Positions 15,972 to 25,750 of a stretch of DNA of 32,074 bases are shown here, piece after piece. The DNA is from CAZUCD01 sp964618855 (GTDB lineage: Bacteria > Sumerlaeota > Sumerlaeia > SLMS01 > JANRJK01): assembly GCA_964618855.1 (NCBI GenBank), contig CAZUCD010000027.1, positions 1-32,074 on the forward strand. Reading direction: 5' to 3'. A program made the position numbers and the translations under genes. How positions within the stretch are numbered: the stretch's first letter is position 1; every line of letters begins with the position of its first letter. The notes under the pieces were generated by a model, which had not been told where the DNA came from, did not search any database, and saw only the letters and a list, made by a program, of their open reading frames with translations.

Positions 15972-17669
15972 ATGTTCCGCTTCCGAAACCTCTGCGCCAC
16001 CATCGTTGCATCCGTGTTTGCCACGCTTGCGTGCGCGGAGAATCCCCCCGCAGCGGGCGCGGCGCCGGGCGGTGGAGGGGAGGGCTCCGCAGGGGCCGGG
16101 AAACCCGCCGCGGCCGCTCCCCGCGCGGTCGTCTGCCTTGCCATCGACCAGTTGAGGTGGGACTACTTCCCCCGATACAAGCAGTACCTCGGCGACGCTG
16201 GGCTGAGGCGCATCGAGCGCGAGGGCCAGATGAGCCTCGACTGCCGCTACGAGTACGCAAACACCGTCACCGCCGCGGGCCACGCGACGATGATGACGGG
16301 CTTCAACCCGAAGGACCACGGAATCCTCGGCAATGGATGGTGGGACAGGACGACGCGCAAGTCCGTGCACAACACCGCCGATCCGAACACCAAGACGGTG
16401 GGAGCCAGCGGAAAGACCGACAAGACGGGCTACTCTCCTTTCCGTCGCCGCAAACCGGCCGTCGGCGATGACCTCATCGCGGCGACCGGCGGCGCCGGAA
16501 AGACGTTGAGCATCGCATTCAAGGACCGCAGCGCGATCCTCATGGGGCCCTCCGCGGGCAAGGACGTCTACTGGTTCGATTCGCAACTCGACCAGTTTGT
16601 CACCTCTACGCACTATCGGGAGACGCTTCCCGAGTGGCTCATCAAGTTCCAGGAGGTCCGCCCCGCGGACCGCTGGCTCGGCAAGACGTGGATTCCGAAG
16701 CTCCCCGCCGAGGAGTACGAGAAGCACTGCACCGTGGACGATTTCATCGGCGAGTCGCAGGGCAAGCTTCCGAAGACCTTCCCGAAGGTCTACGAGACCG
16801 AGCCCGGCGTGAACTACTACGACCAGGTGGAGACTTCGCCGGCGGGGGACGAGCTCGCATTGGACGCAGCGATCACGGGCATGAAGGCGCTGGAAATCGG
16901 CCAGGACGATGTCCCCGACCTGGTGACGATCTCCTTCTCGGCGTTCGACAAGGCGGGCCACCAATATGGCCCCGACTCCTGGGAGATGCTCGACTTCTTC
17001 ATCCGGGAGGATGAGCAGGTCGCGCGGCTGCTCGGATTCCTCGACGAGTACGTGGGCGAGGGAAGGTACGTCCTTCTCATCACGGCGGACCACGGGGTTG
17101 CGCCGCTGCCGGAGCACCTTGTCGCCAACGGTGTCGTGGCCGGGCGCATCAACGAGAAGAAGCTGCAGGAGGGCGCGGACGCCGCCGCCTTCGACAAGTT
17201 TGGGAGCGCGTACGACTCCTACATCGCCGGATTCCACAACCCCTACCTCGTGGTGAATCCGGCGATCTCCGGGTCTCCGACGGTGAGCGAGGTCGCGGAC
17301 TTCCTCGACGAGTGGGCGAAGAACCTCGTTGGGATCAGGGACTCATGGACGCGGGCGGAGCTCGAGGCAGCGACCCCGGCGGAGCCTCTCAAGTACGCGG
17401 CGAGCCTTTCGATGTCCCCGGACGGCGGCGGCGACCTCTACCTGCTCTCGGAGCAGAACTACTTCTTCTCATTCTATCCGGCAGGGACGACGCACGGGAC
17501 ACCGTGGGAGTACGACGTGAGGGTCCCGATGTTCGCCTATGGTGCGGGATTCGGCAAATTCGCCGCGGAAAAGCGCGCGGACAACACCCTGCCGGAGGCA
17601 AGAAGCCCCCGTTGGATGGCGGAGGCGGCCCGGCGTGCGCTCGGCCTTCCTCAACCATCCGCCGAATGA
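15972..17669 (+). CDS. Secreted PafA-like alkaline phosphatase (alkaline phosphatase superfamily)
   Basis: A 565-aa phosphomonoesterase, probably periplasmic. The signal peptide is residues 1-22; ATG at 15972 was chosen over 15939 because it gives a normal n-region. A Gly/Ala/Pro-rich linker (23-50) leads to the catalytic domain. Metal and active-site residues: D59 in CLAIDQLRWD; nucleophile Thr100 in NTVTAAGHATMMTG; Asn121 in GNGWWD, 21 residues later as in PafA and NPP enzymes; K184 and R186 in FKDRSAI, the pair that marks PafA-type monoesterases; D326 and H330 in DKAGHQYGP; D373 and H374 in TADHGVAPLPE. It should release phosphate from many organic esters. The LAC before residue 22 is not a canonical lipobox. 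The gene is transcribed away from the tRNA pair. Confidence 0.92.
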   Translation: MFRFRNLCATIVASVFATLACAENPPAAGAAPGGGGEGSAGAGKPAAAAPRAVVCLAIDQLRWDYFPRYKQYLGDAGLRRIEREGQMSLDCRYEYANTVTAAGHATMMTGFNPKDHGILGNGWWDRTTRKSVHNTADPNTKTVGASGKTDKTGYSPFRRRKPAVGDDLIAATGGAGKTLSIAFKDRSAILMGPSAGKDVYWFDSQLDQFVTSTHYRETLPEWLIKFQEVRPADRWLGKTWIPKLPAEEYEKHCTVDDFIGESQGKLPKTFPKVYETEPGVNYYDQVETSPAGDELALDAAITGMKALEIGQDDVPDLVTISFSAFDKAGHQYGPDSWEMLDFFIREDEQVARLLGFLDEYVGEGRYVLLITADHGVAPLPEHLVANGVVAGRINEKKLQEGADAAAFDKFGSAYDSYIAGFHNPYLVVNPAISGSPTVSEVADFLDEWAKNLVGIRDSWTRAELEAATPAEPLKYAASLSMSPDGGGDLYLLSEQNYFFSFYPAGTTHGTPWEYDVRVPMFAYGAGFGKFAAEKRADNTLPEARSPRWMAEAARRALGLPQPSAE

Positions 17670-17851
17670 GAATTGACCCAGCGTGCCCGGGGGTCCTTGC
17701 TAGGCGCTGGCCTCTGTCACGAGACCCCAACGACGAGGATGCTTTTCCGTGCCAACGGCGAACAAGCGTCGCACAATGACAGAGGTGGGAGCACTCGCGA
17801 CGCCCCCCCATTCGCCGTTCTCGAAACTCGGAAGCGCATCCGACTGACCGA

Positions 17852-19165
17852 ATGAACATCAAACTCGACTACGGCACCGAAGTCGTTCCGGTGGATGTAC
17901 CGGACAACTGGATCAATGGGCGCCTCTACCGCGCCCCGGGACTCAAGGCCTGCGCGGACATCCGCGCAGAGCTGATGGTCGCGCTCGAATCGCTCTCGAC
18001 GGGGTCGGCCCTCGAAAACCTCGCAAAGGGGAAGAAGAACTGCGTCATCGCGGTTGATCCCACCCACGCGGCGGTCTTCCCGGAACTCCTTCCCTCCTTC
18101 ATCGAGATTCTCGAGGACCACAGCTCCCTGCGGGCGGCCGACATCAAGATTCTTGTCGCCAACAGGCTGCTCAATCCCTTCCGGCAGGAGGACCTCGCGG
18201 GGCTGCTCGACGAGGGCACCCTCGAATCCTGTCCTGTGGAACTCCACGACCCGACTCGCATGAGCGCCGTCACGGAAGCGGGGACCAGTTCCAAGGGCAT
18301 CCCAATCACGGTGAACAAGTCCTACGCCGAGGCGGACATGAAGATCCTCCTTGGCGGCGTGACAGCGGACCTGCTGATGGGCTTCACTGGGGGGCGCGGC
18401 ATCCTCGCCCCGGGGCTGAGCGGCCCGTCCACCCTTCAGCTCTTCTACAGCCCGACGGTCGTGGGAATGCCCGGCGTCAGGTATGGGAACTTCCGCGACA
18501 ATCCCCTCCACGTCCACGCCATGGAAACGGCGCAGACTTTCGGCGCGGACCTCGCCATCTCGGCCACGTTTGCACAGGATGGGCGCGTTGCGAGGATCTT
18601 CTCGGGCCACTTCGGCCAGAGCCACTTCCAGGCGATGACCGCAGTGCGCGACTCCATGCAGGTGACCGCCAAGGAGCCGATGGACATCGTAGTGACCTCC
18701 GGGGGGGGATCGCCGCGCGACGGGACGCTGATGCAACTCACCGCCGCCCTCTGCGCCGTCGAGCCGATCCTCAAGGAGGACGGCACGATCGTCGTTGTGG
18801 CGGAGCTCGGTAAGGGCATTGGGCCCTCCCAGTTCGAGAAGCTCGTCAAGGCTGCGCCCAACTACGACGACCTGCTCGAGCTGCTCAGCCACGGGACCGG
18901 ACTCATCCCGGGCCAGTGGATCGCCCAGCATCTCTACAGGACCCTGCGGGCTCATGAGGTCATCCTGTACACGAAGAGGCTGACTGAGGACGAGGTGTGG
19001 TCCATGGGCCTCACCCCGGCGAAGGACATCAACGATGCCATCCTTGGCGCGATGGAGTCGCACGGCCAGCGCTGCAAGATCGTGGCGTTGCCGGACGGCC
19101 CCGCCTGCCTTGGGGGGCTGCCCATCGTGCCGGAGAGCATTCGCTCCTCGCGCGTGCACTCCTGA
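17852..19165 (+). CDS. LarA-like (DUF2088) protein lacking the nickel-pincer cofactor residues
   Basis: The 437-aa protein has the LarA two-domain layout: LDYGTEVVPVDVP start, AVDPTHAAVFPELLP (in place of DxTRPxP), HDPTRMSA with His132 at the position of LarA His108, GIPITVNKSYAEADMKILLGG, GFTGGRGILAPGLSGPSTL, and a C-terminal domain with VVTSGGGSPRDGTLMQ and EVWSMGL. Lactate racemase holds a nickel-pincer nucleotide through Lys184 and His200 and uses His108/His174. Aligned by motif, this protein has Asp173 for His174, Gly183 for Lys184, Tyr199 for His200 and His72 for Arg75. It therefore should not bind the cofactor the usual way. It may be an enzyme with other chemistry or a binding protein. 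It lies 182 nt after the phosphatase gene and 58 nt before apgM. Confidence 0.82.
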   Translation: MNIKLDYGTEVVPVDVPDNWINGRLYRAPGLKACADIRAELMVALESLSTGSALENLAKGKKNCVIAVDPTHAAVFPELLPSFIEILEDHSSLRAADIKILVANRLLNPFRQEDLAGLLDEGTLESCPVELHDPTRMSAVTEAGTSSKGIPITVNKSYAEADMKILLGGVTADLLMGFTGGRGILAPGLSGPSTLQLFYSPTVVGMPGVRYGNFRDNPLHVHAMETAQTFGADLAISATFAQDGRVARIFSGHFGQSHFQAMTAVRDSMQVTAKEPMDIVVTSGGGSPRDGTLMQLTAALCAVEPILKEDGTIVVVAELGKGIGPSQFEKLVKAAPNYDDLLELLSHGTGLIPGQWIAQHLYRTLRAHEVILYTKRLTEDEVWSMGLTPAKDINDAILGAMESHGQRCKIVALPDGPACLGGLPIVPESIRSSRVHS

Positions 19166-19223
19166 TTCGCGGCGGCCCCGGCCCGGCCGCAGGCAACAGC
19201 CCACACCCTAGGCAGGGGCGCGC

Positions 19224-20459
19224 ATGAACAGCCGCAGGCACCTGGAAATCCTCAAGTCGGTCGTGCGCAAAAGCGAACGCAAGATCGCGCTCGTGGTGCT
19301 GGATGGCGTCGCAGGCTACCGGACAACCAACAATCCCGTCACGGAGCTCGAGGCCGCGCGGACGCCCTCGCTGGACCGGCTCGCCAGGCGCGGCTCCCTG
19401 GGCCGGGTGATCCCCGCCATACAGGGCCTCGCGGTGGGCTCCGGTCCGGGGCACCTCGGACTCTTCGGCTACGATCCCACCGATCCGATGAACGAGATCG
19501 GCCGTGGAGTGCTCGAGGCCGTCGGAATCGACTATCCGCTGAAGAAGCACGAGATTTCCGGACGCGGCAGCTTCGTGACGCTGGACCGCACCGGTGCCAT
19601 CGTGGACCTCAAGGGAGGGGGCATCACCGACGGCGAATGCAAGCGCGTCTGTGCACGCATGCAGGCCGCCGTCGCCGAACCCATCGACGGCGTCCAGATC
19701 AAGGTGCTCCCCGTTCGGGACCACCGGTTCTGCATCATCCTGGACGGCGAGGGGCTCTCCAGCGCGCTGCTCGACACCGACCCGGAGCGCACCGGAGTTC
19801 CGCCATTCCAGCCGCGCGGGACGGACGATTCGATTTCTACTCGCCGAACCATGACGATCTTCGCCATCGCGGTCACCCGGATGCTCGACGCGATCTGCGT
19901 GGAGCCCAAGGCCAACGGATTCGTCCTCCGGGGGTTCTCGCGCGACCCCGGGCTGGAGAACCTGCAGACGCGCTGGGGAATCCGCGCTGCTGCCATCGCA
20001 AGCCAGCCGCTCTACCGCGGCGTTGCGAAGATGGTCGGCATGACGCCGATCCCGACGGGCCACTCCATCGCGGATGCGTTCCGCGCCCTGTTCGGCGCAT
20101 GGAACGACTTCGACTTCTTCTACGTCCACATCAAGAAGACCGACCTGGCGGGGGAGGAGGGCGACCGCGCGGGAAAGATCGCCGCGATCGAGGAGACCGA
20201 CCGGTTCATCGAGTCGCTCGACTCGCGCCTCGACGACGTCATCGTTGTGACGGGCGACCATGCGACTCCCCCGCAGATGCGGGCGCACAGCTTCCACCCG
20301 GTGCCCCTCCTGATCGCTTCCCCATTCTGCGACGTGGACGATGCGAACCGGTACACGGAGCGCGAGTCGATCCGCGGTTCGATCGGTACAGTGCGCGCGT
20401 GCGAAGTGATGCAGCTTGCATTGGCGCACTCGGGGAGGCTGCGGCGCTACGGCGCCTGA
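19224..20459 (+). CDS. apgM: 2,3-bisphosphoglycerate-independent phosphoglycerate mutase, archaeal type (ApgM)
   Basis: ApgM interconverts 3- and 2-phosphoglycerate in glycolysis and gluconeogenesis through a phosphoserine. The 411-aa protein belongs to the alkaline phosphatase superfamily: IALVVLDGVAG (metal Asp27), EAARTPSLDRLARRGSLG, GSGPGHLGLFGYDP with nucleophile Ser73, GRGVLEAVG, GRGSFVTLD, HIKKTDLAGEEGD, VIVVTGDHATPPQ and HSFHPVPLLIASPF. It is short and has the archaeal-type order, not the GpmI layout. ATG at 19224 follows an AGGCAGGGG ribosome site. A Val (GLAVGSGPGH) replaces the usual Pro before the nucleophile motif. It converges with the PIN/TRAM gene, 37 nt apart. Confidence 0.93.
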   Translation: MNSRRHLEILKSVVRKSERKIALVVLDGVAGYRTTNNPVTELEAARTPSLDRLARRGSLGRVIPAIQGLAVGSGPGHLGLFGYDPTDPMNEIGRGVLEAVGIDYPLKKHEISGRGSFVTLDRTGAIVDLKGGGITDGECKRVCARMQAAVAEPIDGVQIKVLPVRDHRFCIILDGEGLSSALLDTDPERTGVPPFQPRGTDDSISTRRTMTIFAIAVTRMLDAICVEPKANGFVLRGFSRDPGLENLQTRWGIRAAAIASQPLYRGVAKMVGMTPIPTGHSIADAFRALFGAWNDFDFFYVHIKKTDLAGEEGDRAGKIAAIEETDRFIESLDSRLDDVIVVTGDHATPPQMRAHSFHPVPLLIASPFCDVDDANRYTERESIRGSIGTVRACEVMQLALAHSGRLRRYGA

Positions 20460-20496
20460 GGCAGGCACCCGCGCTGCGGCGCGCTGCAATCGACTC

Positions 20497-21561
20497 TCAG
20501 TTTACCGCCTCGACGCGGGCAGCCTTCCTCGGGCGCGGCTCGCGCGCCGTCGGCGGGGGAGGCGTCTCCTCGCCGGGCGGCCCGTTCGCGTCCTTGGTCA
20601 TGCGCGCGAAGACCAGTCGGCCCGCGTTCGTTTGCACGATGCTGATGACGATCGCGTTCACCTGCTGGCCGATGTAGGGGCGTCCGCGCTCGACCACCAC
20701 CATGGTGCCGTCCTCCAGGTGGCCGACGCCCTGGCCCTCCTCCTTGCCTTCGCGTTGAACGTTCAGGGTCAGGTGGTCGCCAATGGTCAGGTTCGGGCGA
20801 AGGGCCGCCGCGAGCTGCACCACATTCATCGTCTTCACCTGGTGCAGCGTGGCAACCTTGCAGAGGTTGTAGTCGTTGCTGACGATCGGCGCGCCGATCT
20901 CCTTCGCGAGGGCGATCAGCTTGTGATCCACGCCCCCCCGGATCTCCGGGTAGTCCTTCTCGAAGATCTGCAGGTTCTTGTCGACCTGGCGGAGCTCCTC
21001 GAGATGCTCGAGTCCGCGCCTGCCGAAGGCCCGCTTCTCCGGGTCGCGCGAGTCGGCGAGCAACTGCAGCTCATCCAGCACAAAGGTCGGCACGATCGCC
21101 GATCGCGTCATGAAGCCGAGCTCGAACACCTTCACGATCCGCCCGTCTATGATCGCGCTCGTGTCGAGCAGTAGGTTGTTGTCCGAGGTGCCGCCGATGA
21201 AGAAGCGCAGCCGGGAGAGCGAGACGCGGTCGGCCTGTCGCATCGACATGACGATCCCGAAGTACATGGCGAGCAGGCTGATGGCGAACTGCGGCGCCTC
21301 CGGGTCGGGGAAGATGGAAGCCGGGATCGTTGGGGTCAGGAGCCGCGAAAACGCGAGGCCGAAGAATGCGCCCGCGACACTGAAGACGATCTTCTTCGCC
21401 GAGAGGATGCGGCTGCCGTGCTCGATCGCGACGATGAACAGGCTGACGAGGAACGAGATGCCGGTGAACTCCAGCACCACGCCGTTGCGGCGCCCAAGGA
21501 GATAGCCGCACCACGTCATGATGAGGACGAAGAATGTGCGAGCAAGCCAGATTGGCTGCAT
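20497..21561 (-). CDS. Membrane-anchored PIN/TRAM-domain protein (YacL-like)
   Basis: The 354-aa protein has four N-terminal membrane helices (about 5-23, 30-47, 57-75, 92-108). A PIN nuclease domain follows, with all expected acidic residues: D133 in LLDTSAIIDGR, E164 in VLDELQ, D212 in GGVDHKLIALA and D230 in IVSNDYNLCK. A TRAM domain (about 255-320: LTIGDHLTLNV, EGQGVGHLEDGTMVVVERG, VNAIVISIVQT) gives RNA binding. The C-terminus is a Pro/Arg-rich tail. The architecture matches YacL-type proteins, thought to be membrane-tethered ribonucleases. ATG at 21561 starts directly before the first helix; the upstream open frame is not conserved in type. It lies 101 nt downstream of queG. Confidence 0.92.
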   Translation of the reverse strand: MQPIWLARTFFVLIMTWCGYLLGRRNGVVLEFTGISFLVSLFIVAIEHGSRILSAKKIVFSVAGAFFGLAFSRLLTPTIPASIFPDPEAPQFAISLLAMYFGIVMSMRQADRVSLSRLRFFIGGTSDNNLLLDTSAIIDGRIVKVFELGFMTRSAIVPTFVLDELQLLADSRDPEKRAFGRRGLEHLEELRQVDKNLQIFEKDYPEIRGGVDHKLIALAKEIGAPIVSNDYNLCKVATLHQVKTMNVVQLAAALRPNLTIGDHLTLNVQREGKEEGQGVGHLEDGTMVVVERGRPYIGQQVNAIVISIVQTNAGRLVFARMTKDANGPPGEETPPPPTAREPRPRKAARVEAVN

Positions 21562-21662
21562 TGCGCCGGTCCTGTCGTGGTGCGCCCAAGTCGCTGGAAG
21601 TGAATCGTGGGGCGAGTGAACCCTCAAGCCGAAACTGGGCCAGAAGGCAAGCGGGGGAAACT

Positions 21663-22793
21663 TCAGCGTTCCTGGGAAGGAGACCCCCCGGCACGCGCGC
21701 CGTCCAGGCGGGAAGCAAGTCGACTGGCGCACCTTCGGGCAAGGTCCCTTAGCCAGCCCGGCCTTCCCGGGTCCTCCGAGAGGCGGCGCAACTCCCGGAG
21801 TTCCGCCTCGCCCCCGTGCCCCACGGAGACAATTGCGGCATTGCGTGCGAGCCCATCCGCGCCAGCACGGCGCAGCGGTGTCGCAACCGGGAGGCCCGAC
21901 AGGAACTCATCCGTTATCCCCAGCAGGTCGGCGAGCGGCATGGTCCCCGGAAACATCGGCGGGCCGAAGGGACTCGCGTGGTCGCGCGGCCTCGCCCGTG
22001 TACGATTGTATGGACAGACCTCCTGGCAGATGTCGCACCCAAACACCCACTGACCGAGGACCGGCCACAAGTCCTCCGGGGGCGGTTCGGCCGACTCGAT
22101 CGTGAGGTAGGAGATGCACCTGCGTGCATCCAGCTTCCACGGCTCGGTCAGTGCGCCGGTCGGGCACGCTTCGATGCACCGCGTGCAGTCGCCGCAGTCG
22201 GTCATGGGAAGCGCCGGCGGCGTCGGCGCTAGCCGGGCCGTGGTCAGCAGGACTCCCAGCATGTGGAAGCTGCCCTCGCGCGGGTGTATGAGCATCGTGT
22301 TCTTGCCAACGAACCCGATGCCCGCGCGCCGGGCCCACGCGCGCTCCAGCGCCGGCCCCGTGTCCACCATCATCCGCCACCTCATGCCGGGGGAGAGCGG
22401 GCGCAGGACCCCGGCCAAGCAGCGCAACTCGCGTTCTACCACCCGGTGGTAGTCCCGCAGGCGCGCGTACCGCGCGATCAGTCCGAACGGCTTCCCTGGG
22501 GGTGGCGCCTCATCCTCCTGCATGCAGTTGAGTCCGATTACGACCACGCTTCGGCACTCATCGACGACAAGCCTGGGGTCCGTGCGGCGGTCCACGTCCC
22601 GGGTCAGCCACGCCATCTCCCCATGGCGGCCCTCGGCCAGCCACCGCTCGAAGTGTGCGCGCTCCTCCGGCAGGTCGCCTGCCTCCGCGACGCCGAACCA
22701 GGAAACCCCCCTCGCGGCAGCCGCTTCGCGCAGCGCCTCGGTCAACTCGAGCGGGCGTCCCGGTTCACGTTGCGGGGCGCCACCACGCGTCAA
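21663..22793 (-). CDS. queG: Epoxyqueuosine reductase QueG
   Basis: QueG reduces epoxyqueuosine to queuosine in tRNA, the last step of the pathway, using cobalamin and two [4Fe-4S] clusters. The 376-aa protein has WFGVAEAGDLPEER at the N-terminus, HGEMAWL and VIGLNCM. VDTGPALERAWARRAGIGFVGKNTMLI contains the catalytic Asp of this family. DCGDCTRCIEACPTGAL and FGCDICQEVCPYN supply the eight cluster cysteines. A HEAT-like helical C-terminus follows (GLARNAAIVSVGHGGEAELRELRRL). The start is uncertain: TTG at 22793 gives the longest protein but lies only 6 nt from a hairpin; TTG at 22745 (LTEALREA) is also consistent with the family length. Confidence 0.95.
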   Translation of the reverse strand: MTRGGAPQREPGRPLELTEALREAAAARGVSWFGVAEAGDLPEERAHFERWLAEGRHGEMAWLTRDVDRRTDPRLVVDECRSVVVIGLNCMQEDEAPPPGKPFGLIARYARLRDYHRVVERELRCLAGVLRPLSPGMRWRMMVDTGPALERAWARRAGIGFVGKNTMLIHPREGSFHMLGVLLTTARLAPTPPALPMTDCGDCTRCIEACPTGALTEPWKLDARRCISYLTIESAEPPPEDLWPVLGQWVFGCDICQEVCPYNRTRARPRDHASPFGPPMFPGTMPLADLLGITDEFLSGLPVATPLRRAGADGLARNAAIVSVGHGGEAELRELRRLSEDPGRPGWLRDLARRCASRLASRLDGARAGGSPSQER

Positions 22794-22799
22794 GACAAC

Positions 22800-22826
22800 T
22801 CGGGGCCACCCTGAGGGTGGCCCCGA
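22800..22826 (-). terminator. Hairpin terminator of the ABM-like gene, abutting queG
   Basis: A perfect 12-bp stem (TCGGGGCCACCC and its complement) with a 3-nt loop lies 27 nt after the stop of the minus-strand small gene. The following minus-strand bases GTTGTCTTG are only mildly T-rich. It ends 6 nt before the TTG start used here for queG, so it would also occupy that start's ribosome-binding position. Confidence 0.6.
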
Positions 22827-22853
22827 TCCAACAGAAGGCGCGGAAGGAGTGAA

Positions 22854-23165
22854 TCAGCCCTGAAAGTGGCCACAGACATAGACTTCCTGCCCCGGCAGGA
22901 GGTTGACCGGCCCCGCATGGTAGCGGCGGACGAAGTCGGCGACGGCCTGGTCGTTCTCCCACGCCATCATCACGAAGAAGGTCCGCTCCGGGTCCTCGAT
23001 CTGAAACCCTTCCTGGGCCTCGGGGGAAACATCCTCAGGGGAGAAGTAGCTTGCCCACAGGTGGCCCGGGGACTTGCGCGCCGCGGCGATCCACTTGTCG
23101 AGCGTGCGCCGGGCGGCCTCGGCCTGCCCGTGCTTGACGATGGTCTTGATCACTTCGACGTACAT
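22854..23165 (-). CDS. Small antibiotic-biosynthesis-monooxygenase-like (ABM, dimeric alpha/beta barrel) protein
   Basis: A 103-aa protein with the ferredoxin-like pattern of ABM/Dabb-type dimeric barrels: strand MYVEVIKTIVKHG, helix QAEAARRTLDKWIAAAR, HLWASYFS, strand RTFFVMMAWENDQAVADFVRRYH, and a last strand EVYVCGHFQG. The W-x-N/S-x2-A-x3-F portion is characteristic. There are no strictly diagnostic catalytic residues; such proteins are monooxygenases, heme-degrading enzymes or unknown. Start ATG 23165 has an AGGAG site 5 nt upstream, better than the in-frame upstream codon at 23198. It is a single-gene unit: candidate promoter at 23302-23330 and hairpin terminator at 22800-22826. Confidence 0.72.
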   Translation of the reverse strand: MYVEVIKTIVKHGQAEAARRTLDKWIAAARKSPGHLWASYFSPEDVSPEAQEGFQIEDPERTFFVMMAWENDQAVADFVRRYHAGPVNLLPGQEVYVCGHFQG

Positions 23166-23170
23166 GCCGT

Positions 23171-23175
23171 CTCCT
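23171..23175 (-). promoter_or_regulatory. Ribosome binding site deciding the start of the ABM-like gene
   Basis: AGGAG on the minus strand, 5 nt before ATG at 23165. It favours the 103-aa form over a longer version starting at 23198. Confidence 0.6.
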
Positions 23176-23301
23176 AGGATCGGATCGTTCGGGCTCAAAC
23201 CGCCCCGCCCCAGTCAGGCGAGCACGACCCGTTCCGAAAGGGGGCCGCTCGCAGCGTGAGGCCGGGGACGATGCACAACTTCCCCCGGGATTCAATAGAA
23301 G

Positions 23302-23330
23302 ATTGCAGGCACGGCCCTTAGACCATTCAA
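23302..23330 (-). promoter_or_regulatory. Candidate sigma70-type promoter of the ABM-like gene
   Basis: On the minus strand TTGAAT and TGCAAT are separated by exactly 17 nt inside the AT-rich part of the divergent region, about 137 nt upstream of the start at 23165. The -10 match is partial. Consensus matching by eye only. Confidence 0.3.
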
Positions 23331-23546
23331 AATACAACAATTTCAGATTTCTGCACCGACGGTTGGGCTCGTGATCGGCCTCGCTGCTGCGACATTTTGG
23401 CGCATCCGCCCCGGACTCACCGACCAACCCTGCATCCCCTCATCAGGAAAAGGCCGAAACGAGTTGCGTTCCGGGATGTATTCCCCGATTCGTTAGACTG
23501 ACAGAATCGAAGGGCACTCCGGATACTGGACACCCAGCGGGCCGTC

Positions 23547-25298
<1,752 letters not shown>

Positions 25299-25328
25299 CC
25301 TTGAGTATCGACGAAACCCCACGCACCG

Positions 25329-25333
25329 AGGAG
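25329..25333 (+). promoter_or_regulatory. Ribosome binding site supporting GTG start at 25343
   Basis: AGGAG lies 9 nt before GTG at 25343. It favours a start that gives a normal lipoprotein signal peptide rather than ATG at 25295, which would add 16 acidic residues ahead of it. Confidence 0.5.
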
Positions 25334-25342
25334 ACCCCCATC

Positions 25343-25744
25343 GTGCGCTCAGCCAGCAGCCGTGCCTTCACCATCGCCGTCGCAGCAGCCGCAGTACTCC
25401 TCACAGGGTGCGTCAGCACCGGTGAGTACAGGACCGGAATGGACGGCGTGAACGCGCAGATCGAGGCGATGCGCCTGAGCCGAGAGGAGTTCGACCGCCG
25501 CCAGGCCATCCTCGATACGAAGATCAAGGCCATCGAGGAGTCGCCCGCACCGGCCGCAAACCTCGACCAGCAGGTGCGCAACCTGACAGGCCAGCTCGAC
25601 CGGGCCAACGGACGCATCGCCGAGCTCGAGCGCATGCTGCGCGAGAAGACCGACGCGCTCACAAAGGAAAACCAAACGCTCCGCGAGCTTATCCGCCAGG
25701 AGAGCGACGACCTGAACGAGGCCATCCGCCGCATCCAGAAGTAG
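25343..25744 (+). CDS. Coiled-coil lipoprotein
   Basis: A 133-aa protein with a lipoprotein signal: RSASSR n-region, AFTIAVAAAAVL core and lipobox LTGC, so lipid-anchored in the envelope. Residues after the Cys are almost wholly helical with heptads (EYRTGMDGVNAQIEAMRLSR, then LDQQVRNLTGQLDRANGRIAELERML and LTKENQTLRELIRQ), predicting a long coiled coil and oligomerisation. No enzyme motif is seen; Lpp-, YbgF- or SmpA-like roles are possible only by analogy. GTG at 25343 was preferred; ATG at 25295 overlaps the kinase stop (ATGA) and is the alternative. Being directly behind a kinase whose tail lies in the same compartment suggests a partner or ligand-binding accessory. It converges with pgsA, 6 nt apart. 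Confidence 0.8.
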   Translation: MRSASSRAFTIAVAAAAVLLTGCVSTGEYRTGMDGVNAQIEAMRLSREEFDRRQAILDTKIKAIEESPAPAANLDQQVRNLTGQLDRANGRIAELERMLREKTDALTKENQTLRELIRQESDDLNEAIRRIQK

Positions 25745-25750
25745 CGTGCG

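Larger units (their letters stand above)
23166..23546. other. 381-nt divergent intergenic region
   Basis: It separates the minus-strand ABM-like gene from the plus-strand kinase gene. No credible coding frame or RNA gene is visible. The stretch 23290-23353 is clearly richer in A/T than its surroundings and contains the promoter candidate listed separately. For the kinase direction I see no good paired -35/-10; the start at 23547 also lacks a strong ribosome site, which suggests low expression. Confidence 0.6.

Noticed and set aside
15972..16040. Lipoprotein signal in the PafA-like phosphatase
   Set aside because: The residues before the Cys are T-L-A, without Leu at -3, so a signal peptidase I site fits better than a lipobox.
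15894..17237. Long minus-strand open frame opposite the PafA-like phosphatase
   Set aside because: The plus-strand frame carries a signal peptide and all phosphatase motifs; the antisense frame shows none and is a GC artefact.
17717..20489. Two long minus-strand open frames opposite the LarA-like and apgM genes
   Set aside because: Both plus-strand proteins have complete family motifs. The antisense translations are compositionally biased and lack recognisable domains.
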